From Ulva prolifera (lineage: Eukaryota > Chlorophyta > Ulvophyceae > Ulvales > Ulvaceae): 64,000 bases of DNA. Both the position numbers and the translations under genes were made by a program. Each line of letters opens with the position of its first letter. The first letter of the stretch is position 1. Location: positions 3,777,815-3,841,814 of the forward strand of contig CM041199.1 in assembly GCA_023078555.1 (NCBI GenBank), in the 5' to 3' direction. The notes beneath the pieces are model-generated. The model made no database searches. It was not told the origin of the DNA and saw only the letters and a list, made by a program, of their open reading frames with translations. Positions 10,713 through 22,598 of this stretch are shown piece by piece.

Positions 10713-11767
10713 ACAGTGGTTTTGCAAGACAATAGGAGAACCCACAGAACACGTCGGCACTCTGTCTAGTTTCACCCGTGACATGAGAAAAGGCTGCATC
10801 CGTGTCGGCCTTGCGTGGCGTCTGCATGCTCCAATCAAAAGAGCCCAAGTGATGCAATTCACTCTGCACTATGCAGTCCCGCATTAGGTGGGGCTTCCAG
10901 CCATAGTCGGTTGTAGCAGTGAGTGATACTCTGGAGCTCTGTCCAGCATTGAGCTAGGGCACAGCGGTACTGTCGTCGGATTTGATCAGTGGTAAATAAC
11001 ATCTATATTGTCGTCTATATCATACTCTTATTGCAAAATGTCTTCAACAAGAGTGATGTGCTCTGAAGTGCCTGTTCTGGAAATAATGCAGGCCTGCTCA
11101 TTCGCAGAGGAACTTCTTCTCAAATGACACGGGCCTTTTGGCGCTGCATGATGATCTTGATGCACACAGCTGTGCACATGCAACCATTGTGTCAAGCAGA
11201 ACTGTGGCAGGATAATGAGATCATCCCGGGTGCCTGTCGTCACATCAAAAGCCTCAGCTCACACATGACTCACTGTAGTCAGAAGTCATAACTTCGTTTA
11301 CACAAAATTGCAAAACGCGCCAAGAGCGCTCATTGCGACTGGACACACCCACACCGCTGCAGCACTTCTGGACGATGGACCTGCCGGGCCCAAGATCCAG
11401 CTGCCCCACATAGCAGAAAGAATATCAACCTCGGCGAGATGCACCATGGGTTTTCCCCGGGCAGTCCACCGATGGCTTTGAAGAATTGAAAATTTTGACG
11501 ATTATTTGGGCCGCAGCCTGGGAACGACAGGCAGGGAAAGGCGGTGCATGTCAAGTCATGGGCAGTTTACCGTTGAGCACTGGCAGCATGATCATGCTGG
11601 GCGAACGACTGCAACTCCCAGCCGGTTCCCCATCCCACACCACATGCTCCAGGGCCGACACGCCTACAGGTGCCACGCAGCCGGTAGGCGGAGCCCACAC
11701 ATCTACTGTACACGTCTGAGAGAGCATCATGGCGCTCCACCGGTGCGATAACAGGTGCAGACTCCAG
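10713..11767. other. Intergenic, nothing recognised
   Basis: Short frames on both strands have no conserved motif, repeat relationship or splice support. The segment lies downstream of SEC20 (minus strand) and upstream of the methyltransferase gene, so it should contain the SEC20 3' UTR and the methyltransferase promoter. No element could be pinned. Confidence 0.3.
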
Positions 11768-12828
11768 TCACAGCTCTGGGCTGTGGTCGATGTGTAGAAC
11801 CGGCTGCTCCTGTAGCACCGGTTCTGGTTGAGGCCAGAAGGATTCCCACGGAATGGCAGGAATAGCTGGGACAAAGTGGAGAGTCCTGCGGAGGACTACA
11901 TAGAGCACGGCCGTGCTGAAAATGGCAATGCCTGCATACAGCAGGAGGTCTTCCCTTCGATCCAGATATTTTATCAACCTGAGCAGCCCCCGTGACTTGG
12001 ATATCCGTGATTCCTGCCTACTGTATTCGTCCGATGTGTGTGCAAGCTTGGCTGTACTGCTATTGATGATGGAGAGGTTTCCACCAGCAAGCTCAACTTC
12101 TTCATTGAGCATTTTCAGGGACTGGCGGAGGCCTACATGAACACCACACATGAGGTATCAGTCAGCATACCCGCTGTTTTGTTCAATAACGGCATTGTCG
12201 GTGGGTGGCGCCGCGTCTGTTGCTATTTGGTCACCATTGTATGTAACAACTGCACCGATAGTCATGAACGGCTTGCGCCTCAGAGGCCCGCAGGAAAGCA
12301 TGCAGCGATGGTACTCGCACTCGTTGTAATGTTCTCCGAAGCTGTCACGGCATTTGTTCCTTTTCGTGCCTCATTCAACGCTGCAGGGGACACGGCTCCT
12401 GCCAAGAGCCTCTGCCTCTGTGCTTCGGACGCGCGCGCTGATGCTGACGCCAACGCTTGCTGCGCAAGCAAGTGCTCTTTCTGTATCTTTTTTAGGTCAG
12501 CCTGAGCCTTTCTAAGGCTGTCAGTCAGATCACTTCTGCATGTAACCGCCAAATGGTGTGCAGGTCCGCGTACTGGAAAGGCGCAGCGGTTAGTAATTTG
12601 GAGTGCATACCGATCCTCATCTTCTACAGCAAACTGAAGATCACATAATGCTCTTTTGCATATGCGACTTTGATCCGTGAAGCGAGTTTTAGCTCTCGCG
12701 ACCTTTGAGGACCAGTCCACGTCAAGCACTTCACAGCTGGCCAGGCTGAGAAGGTCTTGAACAGCGGCTTCGGCAGCATCTAGCGCAGTGGAATAGTCCA
12801 GCAATATACTGTCCAGGCTATCAGCCAT
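11768..12828 (-). CDS. SEC20: Sec20 family Qb-SNARE (290 aa)
   Basis: Two exons, 12828-12321 and 12132-11768, flank a 188-bp intron (donor GTGCGAGT, acceptor TTCATGTAG). Joining ENITT to SLRQSLKML restores the Sec20 pattern seen in plants (ESITESL). The N-terminal half is helical, with a long coiled region (SLRKAQADLKKIQKEHLLAQ). The SNARE region covers roughly 165-230, ending QESRISKSRGLLRLIKYLDR. The membrane anchor is LLLYAGIAIFSTAVLYVVL (232-250). The family acts in the Golgi-to-ER retrograde SNARE complex (Sec20, Ufe1 or syntaxin 18, Use1, Sec22). A 40-residue proline-rich tail follows the anchor and would face the ER lumen; it ends HSPEL, not a true HDEL. A GTG just upstream of the ATG was not used as start. 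Confidence 0.9.
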
Positions 12829-13434
12829 CACAGTGGAAGTTTAGGACACTGTGGGCAAGCGGTACGAACTTGCGCTGGAATTGGCACACTTTGCAAAACG
12901 CGATTCAAAGAGAAAGAACTGAAGAAAATGAATGTGGGGAAAGAACAAGCTGGAACATATTAACGCAAAGTTGATGCCTGTGTACGGAGGCATGAGCTTG
13001 TCGTTCCATGCTCCTGGCGTGGCATAGGGGCAACAAGCACGTCAACCTCGATCCGGGACTGTGTGGCCGAAGATGCGATGACGAGTGGGCCTCCATGTTC
13101 ACCAACAGTTTCTCGTAAGCACGTCATTGCACAGATTCAAATTCAAGGCGATTTTTGACGCAGCATGCTTGCAGAGCCCAACAGCTCGATGCCAATGTGT
13201 CCTGGGAAATCGCAGAAACATGTTCTCGTCATGTATTGACACCGTTGCTTGCACGCAAATTAGCAGAGCTGTGCATGAGATATTCGATATGATGTAGTTG
13301 CTAACGGAATTTGCTCATATGACGGTTTTGTCTCGACCAAAGGCCAGCAAGCAAGGTGGCCGAGCTTCAGGTGTGCAGACGTCAGCCTACCTTGTGCAGT
13401 GACAGAATATCATCAATGTAATGGCTCGTCTGCG
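12829..13434. other. Divergent intergenic region
   Basis: This spacer separates SEC20 (minus) from the large coiled-coil gene (plus) and must hold both promoters unless an upstream non-coding exon exists. The frame of the downstream gene is open from about 13279 to its first ATG at 13435. TTTGCAAAACGCGATTCAAAG lies 60-80 bases upstream of SEC20; I cannot assign a regulatory role to it. Confidence 0.35.
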
Positions 13435-16400
13435 ATGCTTGCAGGGACTGATGTGCCGGCCACGGGCAAACGAGTCGACATGCAGTCCACCGCGGTCATT
13501 GGTCACCGACACAGCATGGCAGTTCATCACAACACACAGGCGGATCCCGCCAAGCGAGACAAGGTCCCAAAATCCAAAGCATCCCGAAGACGCCCCACCA
13601 AGCCTCCACAACAGGATCCTGCTGTGACGATGCGAATCATCACCGAACAAGCTGCATTTGCAACAGAAATAATGCAGCGTGAGCGGGCTTTGGCAGGCAA
13701 AACCTCCGCCACAATGTCAAGCTATGCTCCAGAGAAAACGTTTTCTCCACACCAAAAGGCAAACAGGTTCGTTCCACCTCTCCATTCTGCCTATGATAAT
13801 TCAGGAAACGGCCTGACCAGGCCCCGTGCGTCAGGCGAGTGTTTCCAGCTACTAGCAGCTCCCATTGACAGCAGCCCGTGTCTGTAGGCACAGTCGTTCT
13901 GGCTGTGCTGAAGATGCTCTGGCTGGTCAATGCCCGCGCAGCAGCTTCACCCAGACGACTCCGCCAAGGGCCACACCACACTGTCCTCCCCAACCAGGTC
14001 CAAACTCGTATCCAAACAGCAGAGTCCCGGCCCCTCCGCACAGCTTCCAACATCCAAGCCATGAATCAGCCCAGTCAGTGATGTATCCAGGCCTGGCGCC
14101 CCAGCAGGCAGCTACCCTGGACCAGCAGGCATGGCCACCCGCCACCAGCGCACCAGGGCAATCACTCCTACAGCCAGCATACGAAACGCAGCCAGCACTC
14201 ATCACCTCCCTCTCCTGCCCTGAGCCCCAGACTACTACCATCGGCAGCCCATGGCGAGGCCAGCCCTCGCACCAAGGCCACCACATGCATGCTGCCCCTT
14301 CCGCAACCCAAGCCCCCCCGCATGCAGCCGGCCCCTCTCACCAGGCCTTTGCATACCCACAGCACCCTCGCACCGCTCCACCACCACCCCAGCATGCACC
14401 TGATGCAGTGCTGGCGGCGCAAGGGATGCAGGCGCCAGCTCCAGGAGAGCACCCCACATGGCCGAGGGGGTGTGGAGGGGAGGCGACAGGACTGCTCGAC
14501 GGCGGGCCACCGCCCGCCCGGCTGTCGTTCCAAGGCCCTCCTCTATACTCACACGCGTTTGTAGCCCAGCCAGTGGCAGGGATCCCGCCTCTGGCCGGCC
14601 AGATCTTCCAGCCAGGGCGTTCGCCACACGAGCTCATCCGGGGCAATCTGTCGGCACCGCAGCATGCGCCCTCGCCTACCGCGCTGACTCAGCCTCCGCT
14701 CGCAGGCGGAAGCGCCACCACAGCGAATGCGAGTGCCTCAGCGGCGGAGCGGCCGGCGGGCATGGCTGGAGGCGCAGGGGCGGGGGAGCGGTGGTGGGCG
14801 GGGGAAGGGCAGCCACGGCAGGAGGGCCGGAGGGAGGGGTTCATGGGGAAGTTGGGGGAGCTGAAGGCGGGGCCGTCGCAGGAGCAGCGCACGCAGGCGG
14901 AGCGCGCAAAGCTGGAGCTGAAGGCGGGCCTCGAGGCACAGGTGTGCCTCCCGCTCCCTCCGTGCCCTGCAGAAGAAGCGGACGAGGTCACTGCAGCGAC
15001 TCAGGATGGCTGACTGTGTTTCAACTTGTTCAAGGGGCCGGTGGTGCTGCAGCATCATAGGTGCTCACGCGGCCGCGATCCGTTCCAACAGTGATGTGCA
15101 TGCAGCTGCTGCTGCGTTCAAGATGGCTGTACCGATGGTGCCAAGCTTGCTGTTGTGGCGGATCCATGCATGTAGCTGGCGTAAGACTTTTCCGAGCTCA
15201 CTCTTGCCGGCTATACTTGCTCACGAGATATGTGACAGGTCGATGTGCAATATACCCTGTCTACACCGCTTGGTGTCGATCCTGTTTTTTGAATTTTGGC
15301 GTTACGCCAGCTGCGTCACAGAGATGTGAAGGGCTGTTTCCCTGTTACGGCGCGGACGACGTGTTTGCTGATGCAGATCGCGGAGAAGAAGAGGCGCGAC
15401 GCAGAGGCCAAGGCGCGCGACCGCGCTGCAGAGGTGCAGGAAGAGCACAAGGCCAAAGCGTACCTGCAGGCGCTCGGCGCCGACGGCGGCCGCGTCGCCG
15501 GCGAGGGCCGCCGCCGCTTCCGTGCCATCGGCAACCCCGTCGCCGTGTCTCCCCCCACGTCCCCCTCCATCTCCCCCAGCACCTCCCCCCAACCCCCGTT
15601 ACATACACACACACAGCACGCACAGCGTGCACCGAATGCGGCACCGGCAATGCACAGCGGCGCTGCCGCCACGCCTGTTCCACAATGCCTGCCGCATCCA
15701 GGCGTGCAGCAGATGCAGATGGCGGCCCCGCAGCAGTTGTATCAGCAGCCGTTGCAGCAACACTGGCATGCCCAGCAGGCTCAGAATGGAGTGCTGCTGG
15801 GCCCTCCGGCACCACAGCAGCTGATGCAGCCGCTCGCACAGCACGTGGGCGCTCCGGGGGGGGCGCACGTCTCTCCCGGCTTCCAGCCAGGCCTGGCGCA
15901 TGCTCCTTACACGCATGAGGCGCAGTTCGCTGGGCCACTGGTGCGTGCCGGAGGTCCACAGCACACAGCCCAAGCTCCCACACACGAGCCATACGCTTTG
16001 GCAGCTGTGCCGCGCGCGGCGCCGGCTGTGTTGCAAGGCCGGGGTTCACACGCGCCTGCGGCAACGTCTGCACCGCCGGCTACAGCGACCTTGCAGAGCA
16101 GCACACGCGACACAGGGCCAGAGCCCGAGGCGCGTGCGTGTGGGGACGCCGCAGGGCCGCCGCCGGCGCCCGGCGGGCGCAGCCGGGAGGGCTCCTCGCA
16201 GCAACGGCAAGCTCTGGTGGAACTGCTGAGGGAGGTGCAGGGCGAGCAGCGGCGGATGCGGGAGCAGTTTGAGAAGGCTGCGCGTCACCTCGGCGAGGCC
16301 CCCGCAGCGCCCCGGCAGAGCCTGGAGAGGGGCGGCGGCGTGGTGCGCATCCCGCCGTTGCGCCATGCGTTGTTGTGTCTTGCTTCATCGCAAGTTTATG

Positions 16401-18845
16401 TCACAGTTACATCATTCTGACGCTCTGGAGGGCTTTGGGATCTGGGGATCGATTGCCACCTTGCAATGCCCCGGATTGATGTCTCGTGTCCTATTGAGGC
16501 TGGACCCTATGCTTGAGAGTAGTATCTGCATGCGTGGCCACAAGCATAGTCAACCTCGGCTGCAAATCTGCTGTGATGAACCGGGTAGCGCCGCAACAGG
16601 CAGGAATATACATCGGTACTCTGTTCGGCTCCAAGGGGTGTGGGGCTATGCCTCGTCAGATGCTTGTTGGCCTAGCTGTGAGTGACTATGACATGTGCAG
16701 GAGTGCGAGACGAGAGAGGATCCGCTGCCGGGCGCCACTGTTCCCACCGCACGCGCGAGCCCGCCTTCTCAGCAGGCCCACGGCCGACTCGAAGCTGTAG
16801 CCACGGCCCGAGGCTCTGCAGCAGCCCCGCCAGCATCGGTGCGAAAGCATTTGCGCGATCGGCCCACACAGCTGGCAAACGAACCTGAAAAAAAGCAAAA
16901 CACGGTTCGTGAAAAGGTACGGGCCGAGCCCGAGCCTTCGTCCAGGAAATCAGCAGCGGTACCGGCGGGTGTGGCCGCCGGCCCCCAGGGTAGGAGGAAG
17001 GGGAAATGGCAGGCACCGCAGGGGCCTCCGAAGCGCGGTGGGTGGGCCCCCGCGCCGCCACCGCCACGAAAGGCCGCTGCGCCACCTCTGGCAAAGACGG
17101 GCAAGGTGAAAGATGTCACCGCGACGGCTGCACCCCAGCGCGCTGCCACATGCGTTTCGCGGCAGTCAGTATCTGACGTCGCACCCGGCGACGGTAGTGC
17201 TCCTGCACTGCAGCAGGGTGTGGCCGCAGCGCGCACAGCACGTGCGCAGTCGGCGTGCGCTATGCTGCGGCGCATTCGATCTGCGCGCGGCGAGGCGACG
17301 GCCTCTGAATGCCGCGACGCGAGCGAACAAGGTAGCGGGGTCGGGGGTGTGGGTGAAGAGGACATCATCGCGAAATGGGCGAGGGAAGGCCTGCGGTGCG
17401 CGGCGGAGCGATCGGGGCCGCGCCAGCAGACCGTGGCTGCTCCCCCTGCGGCCCCCAGCGCGCTACCACCAGTGTCCGCTAGCTGTTCAACGCTTGCCGG
17501 CACGTCGCGCTTTGTTGGCGCTCGCACAGCACGCGCGACGCACAGCGCAGCACGGGTCGACTCGGGGGGACCTCCAGAGGAGCTCGCGGCCGCATCGTAC
17601 CTGCTCCCGCCGACTGTGAACTTCATACCAGAGGACCCTGTACGAGTCCGGCTGTCGGATGTCGCGCTCGACGCGCTCCGCGCACAGCACGCACAAGTGT
17701 CGCACATGGAAAATCCTGCCGACGAATGCAATGCCGCGGCTGAAGCGCCAGCAGCGCGTGTTGCAAGCGCGGGCGCGGCGGACGGTCTCGGGTGCTTGCG
17801 GGTGGAGGGTGCAGAGGAGAGGGTGGGAACGGCCGCGGCGGCGGGGGCACCACGGGTTGGCGGCGCGTCGCTGGCGACGCTGCACAAGGACGGCCAGGAC
17901 TTGGTGCGCATGGGCATGGGCCTGACGCCCAGCTGCAGCCCCGACCTGGTCGCGGAGCCTCCTGTAGCCGCTGCGGCTGTGCAACCGTTGTGTGCGGCGG
18001 AGCGCGGCGCTTCGGGAATCCCGCCGGAATCAGATGCAGCGGCAGCTGAGCGACCTGGAGCAGGCGCTGCCGAGCGGAGCGCTGACTCGCCGAGATGTGA
18101 GGATGCTTGTGTGCGTGGAGGGCGGGGGGGAGGAGATCATGGCGGAGCATCGGTGTGTCAGAGTGAACCTTCCGACGGGGATGGTGTGGCAGCGCAGGCC
18201 GAAGGCTGCGGCGCGCACCCGGTGTGCTGTGACACGCAAGGAGGGGGCGAGGCGGCTGTGGCTGTAGGTGCTGCTGCGGAGGCGACTGCGCTGGCTGGCT
18301 GCCGCAGCGATGGCGACCTGTACTCTGTGCAGCAGCTGGCCGTGGATCCGGTGGCTTGCACAGCTGCGCGTCCGTGTGCGGATGCGCCAGTCATGGAGGG
18401 TGTGGGGGTGGGAAATGACAGGGTGGTGAGCGTTGCTGGCGCTCGTGAGGATGCTTCGGCCCTCCCCGTGGACTGGCAGCCACAGCGGCGGCTGGGCGAG
18501 GCTGTGACCGAGCGCACATGTGCCGGGGAGCCCGAGGTGGCGAGGGGGTCAGAAGCGCTGGGCGGGGAGCCCGAGGTGGCGAGTGGGTCAGGCGCGCTGG
18601 GCGGGGAGTCTGCGGCGGTACGGACGCCGGTGAGTGGTCGTAGGCGGTGGGGCGCAGCTGAGGCGCTGGAGGGGGTGCTCGAGCATGGGGGGGATCCAGC
18701 GGGGGCTGCGGGCGGTGCCGGGGTGGTGAGCAGGACTGCAAGCGGCATGCTTGTCGCTGCGGCGGCTCGATATGACGAGGAGGAGAGCCCTGATGTGCTG
18801 GTGGGAGGTCAGCCTGTGGTGCTTGGTGAGATGTACTGTGTGTGA
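13435..18845 (+). CDS. Large low-complexity coiled-coil protein (about 1500 aa), possibly centrosomal/ciliary (CSPP1-like)
   Basis: The model has four exons with matching phases: 13435-13838, 13942-14941, 15377-16342, 16701-18845. Exon 2 is rich in Pro, Gln, His and Ala, then turns into a charged helix that continues without a break across the splice into exon 3 (KLELKAGLEAQ joined to IAEKKRRDAEAKARD); this strongly supports the junction. A second short coiled coil is near the end of exon 3 (LVELLREVQGEQRRMREQF). Exon 4 is basic at first, then disordered and Ala/Gly/Glu-rich, with a 39-bp tandem repeat encoding GEPEVA-GS-ALG near 18530-18610. The KLELK...LEAQIAEKKRR...AEEVQ style resembles CSPP1 and CCDC66-type centriolar proteins. 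That is only a pattern impression. The first exon boundary (GTGTTTCC donor) is the weakest call. Confidence 0.65.
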
Positions 18846-19761
18846 GAGCTGGCCTCTGGTTTGAACCGGTTTTTGAAACGCATGCCTGAGAGTCTGTGCT
18901 TGTCTGCGTGTAAAGGAATGAACATCTTGAGCAGTTCCGGCCGTTCAGTGCGGCTCTTGTCCTGTGACCATGTGTCATACATGAGTTTGAAGGGGACAAG
19001 GCGGTCAGAGGCCTGCATTTGATGCACATTATTGTTGTTCTCCACAATGCCCTACAAAGCTTGGTTAGCTCTGTATCATTTAGACGCCATCGTGAGGGAC
19101 TATGCAATGCTACGGCATAGCAAGAAGATGATAGGGGATGGATCCACGTGCTGATCTGACCTTATGGTTCCCGTCACAAGCTGTTCACAGCTTCACTTCA
19201 TTGAAGAAACTGCCATCAGAGAAGATCTGCGGAGCTGGCGATCGCTTTGATCACTGTTTCAGAAGCACTACACAGTATCGGTCTTGCGGAGCTCCAGCGG
19301 GTGTGTCCCAGGTGCCCTCATGCATAGGTGCTACATGTGGCCACTGGCCACAGCATGCGTTTTGGATTCCTCACAATTGCGTGTATAGATCTATGATCCA
19401 GGCCGATTGGAAGACAGAGGTGTCTTCCTTTCTCTTCTTCTGTTCTGTGCTGTACTAGCTGTTGCGCAGCCTGACGCGTACCCTCGTTTTGACGACGTTC
19501 GCTCGCTGTGGATAGCACCAGATCTCGATCATGATATCCCGCCTGCACAGGTCGAGTCCTCGTGAAATCGTAGGTCCAGTGGGTGGAAAGTATTTATGCG
19601 CATTCTCATCGGCGGTCGAGTCGATGCTGACCTATGTCAAAGGCCTGGAGGTGGTACGTGTTTCTGCTGCACGGCAGGTTGTGGTGGCAGGCTGCTGCCT
19701 GTATCCAGAACCAAGAATCACACTAAACACGACCACTTTACGAGGCTTTTGACAATTCACC
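18846..19761. other. Intergenic, nothing recognised
   Basis: No repeat family or conserved frame seen. It contains the 3' end of the coiled-coil gene and the likely promoter of the gene starting at 19762. Confidence 0.3.
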
Positions 19762-20419
19762 ATGCCAAAAGAAATGCAGGAGCAATGGGACCAAGCACAG
19801 CAGATCTTACAGGGCGGCATAGACCGTAGCCTTGCTGGAGAAGCGCCACTGGACCAGGCCGCACAGAAACTGGCCCTTGCTTCAATGGAGATACACATGC
19901 TTAGGCGGCACTGGCCACAGGCCGTGGATACTGCAAGCCAGTTTCTGCCACATCTCCCCTCCAGCAATGCAAGTTCGCCTGACCACAGTGAAGCTGGAGG
20001 GGCTATTTTAAGATTTGCTGCGGCCGCTACCGTTGCGCAGGTGTGTTTTCCTGGTTGCTTTCGGAGCTGTGTTGCTGGCGTTCGCTTCCACACTGCCGCA
20101 GAGTAGTCCAGCATATGATTTTCTGCTACTGTGCGTCTCATCAAACAATAATGCCATACCTGGCTGCCATGGAGTATCTGTCTAGCGCCACTACACTGAC
20201 GTTTATCGTTGTGCACAGAGCCAGGACCGTTCGCACGGGAGCACTCTGCTGAGCCAGCTAGAAGCGTCAGGCGATGCTTTTGTACACCACACACTGCATC
20301 TCGACAACCCATCAGATGCCGTTGAGGAAATTGGCTTCGATTCATTCAGTTACAAGCAAGGAAAGTCGTTCTGGCACGAGTATGCTGCTGTTCATCAGTC
20401 CCTTCGTTGCATCCAGACA
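19762..20419 (+). CDS. Helical-repeat protein, 5' exons (3' end unresolved)
   Basis: Exon A (19762-20040) starts with ATG in MPKEMQEQWDQAQQ and ends phase 0 at GCGCAG, before GTGTGTTTT. Exon B (20219-20419) continues phase 0 (SQDRSHGSTLLSQLEASGD) and ends before GTGCGCTG. The sequence is amphipathic and helical (LASMEIHMLRRHWPQAVDTA resembles one TPR hairpin). The next exon is uncertain. It could splice in frame to 21034 (GQLEQARQVL) and so form one protein of about 395 residues with the exons of the following entry. Alternatively it could end at a short exon before 20700 as a separate gene. No family is recognised. Confidence 0.5.
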
Positions 20420-20946
20420 GTGCGCTGCTCCAAGCATCATGCCTGTCACTGTCACCCACCGTGATGGCCAATATTCCACCAAGAAATCTAAGCTGTGGCT
20501 TCCATGACTGATTTCAGCCTTGAGATCCAAGCATCTCTGTACCAGTTCAGTGCCCAGGATGGATCAAGAGCACGCATTGTGACCCGTTGCGTGTCGTGAC
20601 GACACAGAGCATCTCATAATGAACACTCTTTGGTCCTGACAAGACCTGGGTGCTCTGTGAGGGATTCCTGCAGCATCACAGCCTGCTGTCACAGCTGCGA
20701 ATCTTGTGAATAAGCGTGGCAGCCTTGTGTCAAGTGAACATCAATGAGCAGCTATGATGAGGCCTCTATGATGCCCACTATGTTGCAGCAGGCTTGGCAA
20801 AGGCCTTTGCTGGATCACTGCATTGACATCATCTCACTTCAAATGTGTAAATCACTATACCATATCACCATACGATACCAAATCACTATGCCACGGTCCC
20901 TTGTGAAGCTGCTGTAGCCGAAGCGGCACTCACAATTGTGTGTACC

Positions 20947-22306
20947 ATGTTCACCTCAGACATCGATTGGCAGGCGCTCTGGAAGAGTCTGAGAGGCGCA
21001 ATTTTAGACAGCACAAGTGTTCTAGATTTGCAGGGTCAGCTGGAGCAGGCCAGGCAGGTGCTGCAGACCTGCTCCCAGCTGGAAGAGCATACGCCAGGAC
21101 AGTTTGATGATGTGGCAAACCTGTTGAGGCCCATGGCTTGGAGGGAAGTACTTGCGATTGAGGTTCACGGAGCAAGAGCCCAGATTGCTTTGGGAGAGAA
21201 GGCTTGGGAAGATGCTGAGACGGCAGCAACACGCATGATCTTGCACATTGAAGGTGTGAGTATACATTCTGTGACTGCAGCGTCATGTGAGCCCAGACAG
21301 TGATTGCCACAGTGGCCACCTTGCAATGACTTGCTGGACGAAACATCTCTTGAGGGCTGTAGCAGTTTCTGCCTGACCCAGCTGCTCGGAATGGGTCGTT
21401 GGCCTTGAGTGGATCTGGCCGTCATGAACTGACGCTTGTTGTCAGACAGCGCATTACAATCGTGTTCCCAAGGCCTTGTCTGTGCCGTGCCGAGATAGCC
21501 TGCCCAGCCGCAGCGATCCCTGACAATATTGAATTGCTCGGACTTCTGTTGTCTGACCACCTCTACATGTATGTGAGATGTGTGTTCCAGTTTGTTGATC
21601 AACCACTTGGCTTTTGGAGCTGACTCTTGATCACTGAGGGAATGTCGATGTCGCTGTCGGTCAGTGGTTTTCAGCCATGCGAAAAACATCTGATGTTCCA
21701 ATGCTGGACTGCGACATGCAGTCCGATCCTATGTTGCTACAGGCTTCGTTGCTCCAGGCACCCTCAACACCTACAAAATAGCACGCGCTGCGAGGGGACA
21801 CGTGGTCAGCCATCACAGATCTCAAACGTTTGCATACCATGAAGCTTGGCCTCGTCAACATGTTGACAGGTGTGTTTGTGGTTGCTGCAGAAAGCTCTTT
21901 CAAGCAGAAGTGGGACATCGCAGTGCCACTGAGCTTCCTTGCTACTGCATACAGCCGCACGGGCCGGGTTGTGCTTGCTGAAGGTGTCTTACGGGAAGCT
22001 TCAAAGTTATTAGAGCTCTCAAGAGAAAGGACTCCCGCATGGTCTGCAGCTGCCGGTTCCTGCCATGCATCCCTGCCTTCGCGAGTGGCGTGGCAGTTAG
22101 CTCAGCTCTATTCTGCACTGCCCAAACGTGGAGCTGAATCGCGAAAATGGGCTGAAATTTCTCAAGGTCTCTGGCCATTTGAGGCTGATTGGGCTGCCCA
22201 AAATGGCTCATTGGAGGCCTTGAGTGGATCAGGATACCGTGGGCGAGCAACTGCTGTTAGTGGGTGGTTCGGAAAGGTTTTTCCCGGGCTTGCTGATGTG
22301 CTTTAA
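20947..22306 (+). CDS. TPR-like helical repeat protein (264 aa)
   Basis: Exon 1 (20947-21253) starts MFTSDIDWQALW. It is joined in phase 1 to exon 2 (21819-22306) across a GTGTGAGT...CATCACAG intron, giving the junction HIE-DLKRLHTMKLG. Repeated helix pairs are visible (WREVLAIEVHGARAQIALGE; SFLATAYSRTGRVVLAEGVL; RVAWQLAQLYSALPKRGAES), as expected for a TPR-type solenoid. Such proteins bind partner proteins; no specific partner is suggested. A decayed duplicate of the last exon lies 3.5 kb downstream, at 25290-25960. The ATG at 20947 could instead be intronic if the gene begins at 19762. Confidence 0.55.
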
Positions 22307-22598
22307 CGTGCTGTCCTGCCAAAGCCTGGCGGAACGGTGTGGACATCCTGATTTTTCCAGATATCTTTCAGTGTTGAACAGCGAGCTTGTAGCTAGGGGA
22401 GGACACATAGCGTGAACTGTGTACTAAACGTGGCATCATGAAGCTCGCACTTGCATATGATACTTTCAACGAAGCTGTCTGCCGGTATCACTACAGTGCA
22501 GTCGCACCACTATGACAGTGCCATGGCAAGGACCAAGTGTTTAACACACAACCCGAGGCTTTCCATGCATACATTGCAGAAAATAGCATGAATGCAAG
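22307..22598. other. 3' flank of the TPR-like gene
   Basis: Homology to the downstream pseudogene continues past the stop codon (GACCTGGCGGAATGG-like block near 22325 and 25864), so the duplicated unit includes the 3' UTR. No other feature seen. Confidence 0.4.

Noticed and set aside
16769..17917. Long minus-strand open frame (382 codons)
   Set aside because: It lies entirely antisense to exon 4 of the coiled-coil gene. High GC removes stops; composition is Ala/Pro/Ser/Arg noise.
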